From positions 1 through 34,575 of the IMG/VR virus record IMGVR_UViG_3300005264_000053: a DNA stretch of 34,575 nt, one strand, 5' to 3'. This stretch comes from a virus. The notes under the pieces were generated by a model. That model did no database searches. It saw only the letters and a program-made list of their open reading frames with translations, and was not told where the DNA came from. The first letter of the stretch is position 1, and each line of letters begins with the position of its first letter. This document shows positions 22,179 through 29,318 of the stretch, piece by piece. The position numbers and the translations under genes are program-made.

Positions 22179-22343
22179 TTAGATTTTTGAAATAACTATT
22201 TTACCATTGTAAAACTCCACCCTTACTTTTTCCTTATCTTCAAACCCAGCATTTTTTAGCATTGTTGAATTAAGTCTTATTCCTGGTACCGCTCCCCAAG
22301 TTCCTAATATCTTTAATTCAACATCTAACGGCTTACTTTTCAT
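22179..22343 (-). CDS. AbrB/MazE-like DNA-binding protein, first early gene
   Basis: A 54-aa protein (KPLDVELKILGTWGAVPGIRLNSTMLKNAGFEDKEKVRVEFYNGKIVISKI) with the swapped-hairpin AbrB/MazE layout: WG-x-x-x-G-I-R-L, then LK-x-AGF, then a final K-I-V-I strand. Such proteins bind DNA as dimers. The open frame extends to GTG/ATT codons upstream, but ATG 22343 has GGAGGTGAGGAA. It is the first gene, about 15 bases after the predicted start site of the early promoter, and no MazF-like toxin is adjacent. It may be an early regulator acting on the inverted repeats at the promoters. This is inference. Confidence 0.75.
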   Translation of the reverse strand: MKSKPLDVELKILGTWGAVPGIRLNSTMLKNAGFEDKEKVRVEFYNGKIVISKI

Positions 22344-22364
22344 TTCCTCACCTCCTATAATCAC

Positions 22365-22393
22365 AGTATAATATATCTTTTGATATCTGTCAA
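22365..22393 (-). promoter_or_regulatory. Early promoter
   Basis: On the minus strand: TTGACA (22388-22393), a 17-base spacer and TATACT (22365-22370). The inverted repeat GATAT-CTGTCA-ATATC (22382-22397) covers the -35. The T tract of the late terminator lies just upstream. Confidence 0.78.
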
Positions 22394-22416
22394 TATCTTT
22401 TTCAAAAAAAATAAAA

Positions 22417-22448
22417 AAAATAGATCCGGTTAGAGTCAGATCTATTTT
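22417..22448 (-). terminator. Late-operon terminator
   Basis: Arms AAAATAGATC (22417-22426) and GATCTATTTT (22439-22448) are a perfect 10-bp inverted repeat with a 12-base loop. On the minus strand the stem runs into TTTTTTTTATTTTTTTT. It ends transcription from the lysis cassette and leads directly into the early promoter. Confidence 0.87.
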
Positions 22449-22613
22449 AAGGTGTCTCGTTGGTGAGTCTTACCCCTGCAGCTATGAGACCTGCAGGTAT
22501 CTACTCCTTTCACGCCAAAAGAGGAAGAGTGTCGCTGCAGTCTCTTCCTCTTCCGTTATCTATATGAAAGGAGGTTACATCTATAGTATACTCCTGTTTT
22601 CACGTTTTGTAAA
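22449..22613 (-). other. Structured non-coding stretch before the late terminator
   Basis: No credible gene. It holds three CTGCAG sites within 65 bases (22476, 22491, 22535) and two strong hairpins: CCTGCAG/CTGCAGG (22475-22497) and AAGAGGAAGAG/CTCTTCCTCTT (22519-22552, 12-base loop, followed by TTTT on the minus strand). GTCTC (22454-22458) and GAGAC (22486-22490) could pair as an alternative. Motif CTCC...TTCACG occurs twice (22504-22514, 22591-22604). Candidates are a 3' UTR RNA, an anti-decay structure, or a packaging site. Confidence 0.55.
22519..22552 (-). terminator. Possible first terminator hairpin of the lysis operon
   Basis: A perfect 11-bp stem (22519-22529 with 22542-22552) and 12-base loop; on the minus strand only TTTT follows the stem. 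It is a weak terminator at best, and may instead protect the mRNA 3' end. Confidence 0.45.
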
Positions 22614-22712
22614 CTATAATTTTAAAAATAACACGACTAAACCTACAACAATTATAAGGTCTAATGCGGCGGCCGCTAATATTATTATCTCTGACGTGTC
22701 TAATTCTTTCAT
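22614..22712 (-). CDS. Transmembrane micropeptide, 32 aa, end of lysis cassette
   Basis: A 32-aa peptide: a short polar start (MKELDTSE), then one hydrophobic helix (IIILAAAALDLIIVVGLVVLFLKL). The ATG follows AAGGTGGTAGTT, two bases beyond the M15 peptidase stop, so it is likely coupled. Position and a single membrane helix suggest a pinholin, antiholin or spanin-type helper. There is no lipobox or coiled coil, so a spanin is unlikely. Unusual for this AT-rich genome, it holds a GCGGCCGC site. Confidence 0.6.
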   Translation of the reverse strand: MKELDTSEIIILAAAALDLIIVVGLVVLFLKL

Positions 22713-22714
22713 AA

Positions 22715-23140
22715 CTACCACCTTACACGTATATCAAAATGAACTGATTTGCCGTCATCGTTAATGTTATAGATGTAGTAATGCCTTACACCTATCTCCC
22801 TACAAACCCTCTCAAATACAGCTTTTAGCTCTTCATATGATAGGTTACTAGCATAACAGTCTACAGCACTACCTGTTAAGTGGACTGAGTTATCTACTCC
22901 GCCTACTTCTCTATTATGGACCGGACTTCTATATACACAGCTGATATATAGCGCCTCCCCCAATTTATTTCTAACAAGTTGCATTATATCCAGTAACTTA
23001 GAGTTGAATAGGTTAACTCGATCCTCATCACCCTTCTTGTGTGATATTATTTCCCTGACCTTAAAGTTAGGCCTAATGTAGTCATCCCTATTCACAAAAT
23101 ACCTTTTCCCAGTATGAATATCTAGTAATTGAGTTTTCAT
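22715..23140 (-). CDS. Peptidase M15-like endolysin
   Basis: A 141-aa zinc peptidase of the D-Ala-D-Ala carboxypeptidase (M15) type, which cuts peptidoglycan stem peptides. The signature S-x-H-x-x-G-x-A-x-D is SVHLTGSAVD (about residues 85-94) and the third zinc ligand is in KSVHFDIRVRW at the C-terminus. FKVREIISHKKGD near the N-terminus and ISCVYRSPVHNREVGG before the motif are typical. No signal peptide, so it needs a holin. The ATG follows AAGGAGGTAAAC. No separate wall-binding domain. Confidence 0.88.
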   Translation of the reverse strand: MKTQLLDIHTGKRYFVNRDDYIRPNFKVREIISHKKGDEDRVNLFNSKLLDIMQLVRNKLGEALYISCVYRSPVHNREVGGVDNSVHLTGSAVDCYASNLSYEELKAVFERVCREIGVRHYYIYNINDDGKSVHFDIRVRW

Positions 23141-23150
23141 GTTTACCTCC

Positions 23151-23909
23151 TTAATACTGTATAACGTTATGCTGACGCTGTTTAGAGTTGTGAGAGCTAT
23201 ACTCGTTTTTAATTGCTGCTATATGGCCCCCGTCCAGCATAATAGCATATTTGCATTTAAGTTTATTTATCATTATGTCTTTAACATGTAGAGCATCGCC
23301 TTTGATATACGCTAATATAATCTCATCAGCTGAGTTAACGCCTATGGCAGTATGCCCGGTATTTCTCAGTACGTCTGTAAAATCTTTCTTTTCGCCGTTA
23401 AATGTAAACTTACTGTAACCTTCTACATCCGGCCTAAAGCTATGCAGTCCTAAGCCCGATATCGCCCATACCGTGCCTAACGGCAGGTCATTAGCAGTTA
23501 AACATCTCTTAACTCCTACATTTTCCCCATCATAGTAAATAACTGTGTCTGGATAATTAGCCCAACTGTGAGCTGATGCATTACCTAAAAGCTTACCGTC
23601 GGATACCGCTATGCCGTTAAACTTATTTCTATATTGAAATGTTCCGGATATCTCGTTATCTTTTAAACCTCTCTTGTTTTTAGTCTCTACTATCTTTATA
23701 TGATCCGGTCTAGAATATACGACATCTACATTAAATATCTTAGTACATACAGGATAAGTCGGATCCGCGAACTTCTTATATAATTCTAATAGCGTTTGTT
23801 TCCCAATCAACCCATCGGGAAATGCACCTAGAGACTCTTGTATTTTAGTTATCCACCTAATAGCCTGTCTATCTTTTCTGCCATCGCTCCATTTTAAGTA
23901 TTTAGCCAT
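23151..23909 (-). CDS. Phosphodiester glycosidase (NAGPA)-type lysis protein with PG-binding-like domain
   Basis: A 252-aa protein in two parts. Residues about 15-45 (RWITKIQESLGAFPDGLIGKQTLLELYKKF) resemble a PG_binding_1 domain. The rest resembles PF09992 phosphodiester glycosidases: GIAVSDGKLL, DTVIYYDGENVGVKRC, then the family's end motif, HTAIGVNSADEIILAYIKGD...IMINKLKCKYAIMLDGGHIAAIKN, with the LDGG signature. Family enzymes remove sugars linked through phosphodiesters, which suggests attack on wall teichoic acid or capsular phosphopolymers. It lies between the holin-like gene and the M15 endolysin. ATG after AGGAGGGTATA. Domain calls are by motif only. Confidence 0.7.
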   Translation of the reverse strand: MAKYLKWSDGRKDRQAIRWITKIQESLGAFPDGLIGKQTLLELYKKFADPTYPVCTKIFNVDVVYSRPDHIKIVETKNKRGLKDNEISGTFQYRNKFNGIAVSDGKLLGNASAHSWANYPDTVIYYDGENVGVKRCLTANDLPLGTVWAISGLGLHSFRPDVEGYSKFTFNGEKKDFTDVLRNTGHTAIGVNSADEIILAYIKGDALHVKDIMINKLKCKYAIMLDGGHIAAIKNEYSSHNSKQRQHNVIQY

Positions 23910-23918
23910 TATACCCTC

Positions 23919-24086
23919 CTATTCCACATTTTTAAACGTCTCAAAGCCTTTGAATAGTGTTAGCATCGCTAGTAGTATTTTATCTACAGTAGCCTTGTCA
24001 GCCGTATACATAGAATATACAAGTATCATTAGAATTACACCTAGAATAGCAAATTCAAATATTTCTTTAGTTTTTAATTCTTTCAT
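23919..24086 (-). CDS. Holin-like membrane protein, 55 aa
   Basis: A 55-aa protein with one membrane helix (FAILGVILMILVYSMYTA, about residues 12-29) and a second weaker hydrophobic helix (KILLAMLTLFKGF). The N-terminus is charged (KELKTKE). Small size, position between the XhlA-like protein and the lytic enzymes, and the GTAGGAGGAATAGAA site support a holin that lets the endolysins reach the wall. Confidence 0.7.
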   Translation of the reverse strand: MKELKTKEIFEFAILGVILMILVYSMYTADKATVDKILLAMLTLFKGFETFKNVE

Positions 24087-24097
24087 TTCTATTCCTC

Positions 24098-24442
24098 CTA
24101 CATAAACCTAGTAATAAACGATAGAATGATAGCAGTTAGGAAGGATATCACACTCCCCGCGGCTAATATCGTTTTCCAATTCCATTTTATGTTATTTGAA
24201 TTTAGAGCCGTTTCCTTATCGACCCTATTAAGTATTTCAGCTAACCTCAATACAGTAGTATTGAGGTCTTTGATGGCGTCCTTAAACCCTTCAAGAGTTG
24301 CATCTTGAGCAGTTGTTTGCTGTTTGATTATAGCAATTTCTTGAGTATTAGCTTTTATATTTTCTTTCATTTCCTTGATATGCTGGTCCGTGGCTATCCT
24401 GTAGGCCTTGCACTCGCTCGCCACTATCACCCTATCGCTCAT
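24098..24442 (-). CDS. XhlA-like lysis/holin-associated protein
   Basis: A 114-aa protein: a long coiled coil (HIKEMKENIKANTQEIAIIKQQ...DAIKDLNTTVLRLAEILNRVDKE) and a single C-terminal membrane helix (WKTILAAGSVISFLTAIILSFITRF). This is the layout of the haemolysin XhlA/PBSX lysis accessory family. It probably works with the adjacent holin-like protein at the membrane. The ATG follows GAAGGTGAGGAG. Confidence 0.8.
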   Translation of the reverse strand: MSDRVIVASECKAYRIATDQHIKEMKENIKANTQEIAIIKQQTTAQDATLEGFKDAIKDLNTTVLRLAEILNRVDKETALNSNNIKWNWKTILAAGSVISFLTAIILSFITRFM

Positions 24443-24454
24443 CTCCTCACCTTC

Positions 24455-24574
24455 TTACATAGACATTATCTTATCTTTTTCTTCTTCTGTTATCCAACCT
24501 TTAGCAACTGCGTTGGATAACTTTTCTTCTGTAAGTTTCCCGTCTTGCCATAATCTTAATAGTGTTTCAAACAT
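24455..24574 (-). CDS. XkdX-like small protein
   Basis: A 39-aa protein (MFETLLRLWQDGKLTEEKLSNAVAKGWITEEEKDKIMSM). The pattern of an N-terminal MFE-x-LLR-LW, then LTEE-L--AV-KGWIT-EE--KI is that of the XkdX family, found between tail-fibre and lysis genes in PBSX-like phages. Function unknown. The ATG is preceded by AAGGGGTGATTAT. Confidence 0.82.
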   Translation of the reverse strand: MFETLLRLWQDGKLTEEKLSNAVAKGWITEEEKDKIMSM

Positions 24575-24585
24575 ATAATCACCCC

Positions 24586-25032
24586 TTATAAGCTACTTAA
24601 AACTAATGCGTCAATAGTTTCTTGTAGTATCTCTAGTTGCGTTTTTGGTCTTGGAAGTGGTGTATTATCGTGATTATCAATAACATTTTGAATTTGTGCT
24701 TTCAAGTTATTAATATCGAATTCTTCTTCCTTAACAACTTCAATCTCTTTTTCAACTTCTTCTGTTATTTCTTCGCCATTTTCATTTAGTGAAGTAATAG
24801 TTTCAGTTACTGTTTCAGTAGATTTAGTTAATTTAGCTACTGATACTGAAGTAGAAATAACTTCTCCATTATCATCTACTTCTTGAGTTTCGATTTCTTT
24901 TAAATCTTGAAAATGTAGTTTAAATTCTGTTTCATCATAACTTAAAATAAAATTTTCATTTAACGTACTTTTCAATTCAATTTTTATTTTTTTAGAATTT
25001 ACATTTTCATTGTTATATTTTAAAATCAACAT
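24586..25032 (-). CDS. Hypothetical tail-associated protein, 148 aa
   Basis: A 148-aa protein after the receptor-binding gene. A beta-rich N-terminal half (KLHFQDLKEIETQEVDD) leads to an acidic glutamate/threonine repeat (TETVTETITSLNENGEEITEEVEKEIEVV) and a helical end (PKTQLEILQETIDALVLSSL) that resembles the tail-fibre/XkdW-type end modules of Bacillota phages. Its AT-rich codon use matches the receptor-binding gene and differs from the rest of the genome. Confidence 0.62.
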   Translation of the reverse strand: MLILKYNNENVNSKKIKIELKSTLNENFILSYDETEFKLHFQDLKEIETQEVDDNGEVISTSVSVAKLTKSTETVTETITSLNENGEEITEEVEKEIEVVKEEEFDINNLKAQIQNVIDNHDNTPLPRPKTQLEILQETIDALVLSSL

Positions 25033-25035
25033 AAT

Positions 25036-26907
25036 TTAATCACCAACCTTTGTTATTTTTATTTTAGTATAAGCACCTATACAATCCAATTGTACACCAC
25101 TATTTTGTCGCATTTGTATTTTAAATGTATCACCTTTTTTAAACGTTATAGTTGGATTTATTTCTCCAATAGTATTACTTGTTGTTGGTGATAATATTAT
25201 AAATTTTTCAAATGTAGCGTTTTTATCAATAACATAGTATCTAGAACCTGTTTCGTTTGTATCAAAAGCAAAATCACAATCGAATTTAAATTCACCACTT
25301 GTTAGCATTTTAAAAGTTATTCCATCTTCCGTATAAACACCAATATTATTATCTATTACATCAAATAATATATTTTCATAAATGTCGTTGTCTAATGGTT
25401 GATTTCCACTTTTACCAGCTGTTAAAATAACATTGGTGTTTACTATTTTGCTATATTCTGCCACATCTGAATGGTGTGCGTGGGATAAGTTGGTGATACT
25501 TGCAGAATAAATCGTTCTAATGTTTGAATAAGCCAATACACCAATATTTAAATTATATTTTTCTAAATTTGTATTTGTTAATTCAATTTCTACTAAGGTT
25601 GATAAATCGTTGTTCTTGTATAGTTTTAAATTCCATTTTTCACCATTTCTCGAAACCGTATAATTTAAAATGTCATTAGCGTTAATTGGAAAACTTATAT
25701 CTTTCACTTCTTTTACAACGCTGTTGTTGACAACTCTACCTCTAATTAAATTACTATATATATAATATTCCACTCTGGTAGATGTTCCACTTACTTCCGA
25801 TACAAAAGCTAAGTATCTATCTTCTGCTGAAATATTCGTGCTAGTTATTAAATTACATTCAAAATTATCAAAATAATTATTGTTTGACAATGAATCCACA
25901 TCATATATGCTACCAGTTAATTCCATTAACTTAATCTGTCCGTTTTCTTTAATCACATACCACTCGCCACTATTAATACTAAAATCAGCTACCCCGTTCT
26001 TCTGCATAGGATTAGGATAGTCATATACTGGGTCTTTTTTGCAAAAAAACAAATCACCAAAATTTACAGTAATTAAATCGTCAATATTATTAGTTGTAAT
26101 ATCAAGTCTTATCTTAGTAACGTCATTTTTATTAAAATTTGCAGATTGACTAGTAAATTCAAAATCAATTTTTACATAATTCCAACCCGTAACATAATTT
26201 ATATTTGCCCATTCTGATGTACTTATATGGTAATATTCACTATTACTATCAAAAAATACAATTTTAACAGAAGTAAGATTAGTTGTATCGGATATATATA
26301 TTGGGATAATTAAATAATCATCAGAATTTACAATTGTATTATTAATAAATTTTTCTATATCTAAAGTTGAATTTAATTCTAAATAACCATAACAAACGTT
26401 ACTTGTTACACTTGTCTTTTCTAATTTAAACGAATAATTTCTTAATTTATAAGTGGAATAATCTCTTGTAATAGTCGCTCCTGTCGCTGAAATAACAAAA
26501 TCATCTTTATTGTCGAACAAATCTAACGTATTTCCATAATATGCTTCCATGTCGGTATAGAACGTATTTTCAATAGTCTTTGTCCTATTTTGCCATGCGT
26601 CCTGTTCATCTTTAAAATTATTCCATACTGTGCCTTCTGTATCTACCATAGCTTGTGATACTCTAGGGTCAACTTCTGTTCCACCGACTACGATACTGTC
26701 TATTTGTCCTTTGAGTTGATTGTTTACTTCTTCTTGATTGGCACCTGATACGTTTGAGTTGTCGTTGATATCTTTTGTACTGTGTCTATTAGAAGAACCG
26801 TTTATATGTCCTTCTAATTCTTGATTGATGCTATCATCGTTTGAATAAATTCTGTCATACGTATCATTAATATCAGTATTTCCAGGTATTGTTTTTATAT
26901 CTGCCAT
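25036..26907 (-). CDS. Receptor-binding / tail tip protein, C1q-like C-terminus
   Basis: A 623-aa protein in the position of the tail fibre or baseplate receptor-binding protein. An N-terminal helical, Asn/Asp-rich stretch (residues about 1-110, coiled-coil-like) probably attaches to the tail. The middle (about 120-500) is beta-rich, with a region resembling a concanavalin-like lectin (AEDRYLAFVSEVSGTSTRVEYYIYSNLIRGRVVN...LKLYKNNDLSTLVEIELTNT). The C-terminus (KSGNQPLDNDIYENILFDVIDNN...FKKGDTFKIQMRQNSGVQLDCIGAYTKIKITKVGD) has the layout of a C1q/TNF-like jelly roll, common at phage receptor-binding tips. The ATG follows AAAGGAGTTAAATT. Confidence 0.78.
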   Translation of the reverse strand: MADIKTIPGNTDINDTYDRIYSNDDSINQELEGHINGSSNRHSTKDINDNSNVSGANQEEVNNQLKGQIDSIVVGGTEVDPRVSQAMVDTEGTVWNNFKDEQDAWQNRTKTIENTFYTDMEAYYGNTLDLFDNKDDFVISATGATITRDYSTYKLRNYSFKLEKTSVTSNVCYGYLELNSTLDIEKFINNTIVNSDDYLIIPIYISDTTNLTSVKIVFFDSNSEYYHISTSEWANINYVTGWNYVKIDFEFTSQSANFNKNDVTKIRLDITTNNIDDLITVNFGDLFFCKKDPVYDYPNPMQKNGVADFSINSGEWYVIKENGQIKLMELTGSIYDVDSLSNNNYFDNFECNLITSTNISAEDRYLAFVSEVSGTSTRVEYYIYSNLIRGRVVNNSVVKEVKDISFPINANDILNYTVSRNGEKWNLKLYKNNDLSTLVEIELTNTNLEKYNLNIGVLAYSNIRTIYSASITNLSHAHHSDVAEYSKIVNTNVILTAGKSGNQPLDNDIYENILFDVIDNNIGVYTEDGITFKMLTSGEFKFDCDFAFDTNETGSRYYVIDKNATFEKFIILSPTTSNTIGEINPTITFKKGDTFKIQMRQNSGVQLDCIGAYTKIKITKVGD

Positions 26908-26922
26908 AATTTAACTCCTTTC

Positions 26923-27205
26923 TTAATAAACTTGACTTCCAAATGCGTCATATCCATGTCCTGCGACATGAGTTATTAAAATTCTATTAGCTGTATCAAA
27001 CCATTTTATTCGTGCGTCACTTTCGAAAAAAACATCGCCATATAATCTAGTGATACTGCCATTTGCACCTAAATGCAATTCTGCACCGTTTAATGGGTTA
27101 AGTGAATAACCTACACTTCCGTTATTGAAAAACTGCAATGTTTCTGTTCCTGCATTATAGAATTTCATCATTGATTTATTCAAATTTGACGGGTCTGTTA
27201 TCGCT
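26923..27205 (-). pseudogene. Detached C-terminus of the Tal protein (out of frame after duplication)
   Basis: An open frame of about 93 codons (AITDPSNLNKSMMKFYNAGTE...VAGHGYDAFGSQVY) that in this sequence has only TTG 27183 as a late start and no ribosome binding site. Collapsing the 56-bp repeat at 27206-27317 to one copy makes it continue in frame from the 425-aa Tal gene, giving 517 aa. It is therefore the C-terminal end of that gene. Beta-rich composition with AELHLGANGSITRLYGD fits a fibre tip. Confidence 0.75.
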
Positions 27206-27317
27206 ACTCCGTCCTTTTGATTGCTATTGTTGTAAGTAGTAAGTTCATTTCCACTTATTTCACTCCGTCCTTTTGATTGCTATTGTTGTAAGTAGTAAGT
27301 TCATTTCCACTTATTTC
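27206..27317. repeat. 56-bp perfect tandem duplication in the Tal gene
   Basis: Two identical 56-base copies lie back to back: 27206-27261 and 27262-27317 (the match extends one base further). 56 is not a multiple of three, so the second copy shifts the Tal reading frame and brings in TAA at 27255-27257. A single copy leaves the frame open. Such a repeat can be gained or lost by replication slippage or by misassembly. Confidence 0.95.
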
Positions 27318-28532
27318 AATACGTTCGCCAGTAGAGTTAGTTTTGAAAATTCCACCAATGATAGTTGAACCGTTGACTGTTCCACCATTAATCGTACTAC
27401 CATTAATAACACCTATTATAGTAGCATTATTAGCAATCATATTACCGTTATTATCAACAGTAAATGTGCCATTTCCAATATCAATAGTTCCACCTACAAA
27501 ATCAGTTGCATTTAATTCACCGACAAATACATACTTTCCGTTGATTGCGTCAAAATAAATTGCATCGACGTAATTTCCAGTTCCATCTCCAACTTGCATT
27601 CTAAATTCATCAGCGTTAAAAATACTTCTAGCTTTTAAATCAGTACGTTCAATTCCAATACCTACCGCATTATTGATTTTAACACCATAGATTATATCAG
27701 TCTGTTTGATAGCTGTTTCTTGCAAAAATGCCATATCATCGGTTATGTTATCAAAGTTGTTACCTGTAACTATATTAATGTTAACGTCTTTTATTATATC
27801 CTTCTCTATCTCATAAACGCTTTGAGTCGTGTCTATTCCTAGGGTACTATCCTTTAAATGAATTGTATCGCCTATGTCTACCTTCTCTAGATCGGAAAAG
27901 TTAGATTTCAATTCCTCCGACGCGAATATATTAATAACGTTAAATTTATAAGTTAGATTATCAACACCTCTTTTGTCCTGTATTTTATGGATTTCTTTTA
28001 AATTCTTTCTTATTTCTACCCTATAACCGTTATCTTGCCCGATACTGTTTAGCATACTTATTTCAAAACCGTTATACTCTAGCTCAAGTCCTAGTGTATT
28101 AGCTAATGAGTATATAATGTTAAGCTTATTAGCGTTGCGGTTAACCGCGAATACTATAGATGAAGTTGACTCTACAGTCCCGACACTGAACTCCGTACCT
28201 GCTAATATATCAGCCAAAATCTCGGCAGGCGTTCCTGTTTTAGCATAGTTATTTATCTTTTCTGATATAAGTCTATATGTTACGTGTTCAGTTCTTACAT
28301 CATATTCTATAGCATCGGTATGCCCTATATCTATATAATTTATATCAAACAGATACCCGTCTACGTCAATCATGTTAGACGTTTGGATATATTCAGTCTT
28401 TAGATTCTCCTCGTAGCAGCTAAAATCGAATGTAAATAAGCCGTTAACTCTCCGCTTAAGAGAGTTGGATATCATGTTATTTAAAACAGCTAGTGTATTT
28501 AAATTACTGTCTACTATTTTAGCATAAGCCAT
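27255..28532 (-). CDS. Tail-associated (Tal / prophage tail endopeptidase) protein, N-terminal 425 aa
   Basis: A 425-aa product, cut short by the 56-bp duplication; the intact form would be 517 aa. The first ~330 residues (AKIVDSNLNTLAVLNNMISNSLKRRVNGLFTFDF, DGYLFDINYIDIGHT, VTYRLISEKINNYA, LEKVDIGDTIHLKDSTL) match the Tal/PF06605 hub protein that closes the tail tip and connects to fibres. Then comes a beta-helix-like repeat region (GGTIDIGNGTFTVDNNGN, TINGGTVNGSTIIGGIF). The open frame has GTG 28541, but ATG 28532 follows GGGGGTGGGGTAT. It lies 12 bases after the Dit gene. Confidence 0.82.
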   Translation of the reverse strand: MAYAKIVDSNLNTLAVLNNMISNSLKRRVNGLFTFDFSCYEENLKTEYIQTSNMIDVDGYLFDINYIDIGHTDAIEYDVRTEHVTYRLISEKINNYAKTGTPAEILADILAGTEFSVGTVESTSSIVFAVNRNANKLNIIYSLANTLGLELEYNGFEISMLNSIGQDNGYRVEIRKNLKEIHKIQDKRGVDNLTYKFNVINIFASEELKSNFSDLEKVDIGDTIHLKDSTLGIDTTQSVYEIEKDIIKDVNINIVTGNNFDNITDDMAFLQETAIKQTDIIYGVKINNAVGIGIERTDLKARSIFNADEFRMQVGDGTGNYVDAIYFDAINGKYVFVGELNATDFVGGTIDIGNGTFTVDNNGNMIANNATIIGVINGSTINGGTVNGSTIIGGIFKTNSTGERIEISGNELTTYNNSNQKDGVK

Positions 28533-28544
28533 ATACCCCACCCC

Positions 28545-29318
28545 CTAAACGAATATATCCTTATTAATAAACTCTATATCAGCCGTTCCTATTATTGTTA
28601 CAGTATTTTGACCAGGCTTTAAATATATAAAATCACCGGAAAAATTCTGTATCCTGTTATCTCCTGCGGTATTATATACGATCATATTGTCGTTATCTAT
28701 ATATACGCTGTCCTCAAGCCCAGCATAGGTAAAACTAGACCCATTGGCCGATATTGTTATATCACCCGCCCCGTTTATCTTTATTATGGGATTAGAATCA
28801 TAGTTCCCATAATTCGATACTGTTATATCTCCGTTTGATACCGAGAACTCAAACCCTGCGCCTAAACTCCCCCACGGTATACTGATTAAATCCCATGCTA
28901 TATCTATCTGATCCCATGTAGTTTTTTCCTTGGTAAGTCTAGATACAGCTTTAGGCTTGCAAGTAAATGTAACACTAAAATTGTTTATAATACCGTCAAT
29001 CTTATCTGTTGACGCTGTGGCTACTGTTGCCGTATATATTATATCATTTTCAATGCTTGATATCAAATAACCAGGACTCAGTATTATTCTTTTCATTTCT
29101 CTTATATCAACTATCCTAGATTGTATTGTAGGCTTGAATGTCTCTAGCTCTATAGTTATCTCTATGTCATTAAGACCATCCTCGAACGAGTAGGACCCAT
29201 CCCGACCGATAACATATTCATTTCTAACACGTTTAGAAGGTATTTCCGTCTTATTATATGATTTAATGGTGAAATAATCTAAAAAGTTAAATTCACCGTT
29301 AGCACTTAAATATATCAT
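28545..29318 (-). CDS. Distal tail protein (Dit)
   Basis: A 257-aa protein with the order of Dit proteins, the hexameric ring at the tail end: an N-terminal tail-tube-like half (FNFLDYFTIKSYNKTEIPSKRVRNEYVIGRDGSYSFEDGLNDIEITIE), then a galectin-like C-terminal half (PIIKINGAGDITISANGSSFTYAG, with FIYLKPGQNTVTIIGTADIEF at the end). GRDGSYSFEDG is typical of the family. The ATG overlaps the tape measure stop. A position between the tape measure and Tal confirms the call. Confidence 0.9.
   Translation of the reverse strand: MIYLSANGEFNFLDYFTIKSYNKTEIPSKRVRNEYVIGRDGSYSFEDGLNDIEITIELETFKPTIQSRIVDIREMKRIILSPGYLISSIENDIIYTATVATASTDKIDGIINNFSVTFTCKPKAVSRLTKEKTTWDQIDIAWDLISIPWGSLGAGFEFSVSNGDITVSNYGNYDSNPIIKINGAGDITISANGSSFTYAGLEDSVYIDNDNMIVYNTAGDNRIQNFSGDFIYLKPGQNTVTIIGTADIEFINKDIFV

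Noticed and set aside
22564-22764. 66-codon plus-strand frame beginning in an AAGGAGG region
   Set aside because: The AGGAGG lies after its ATG, not before; it runs antisense over the 32-aa peptide and M15 gene.
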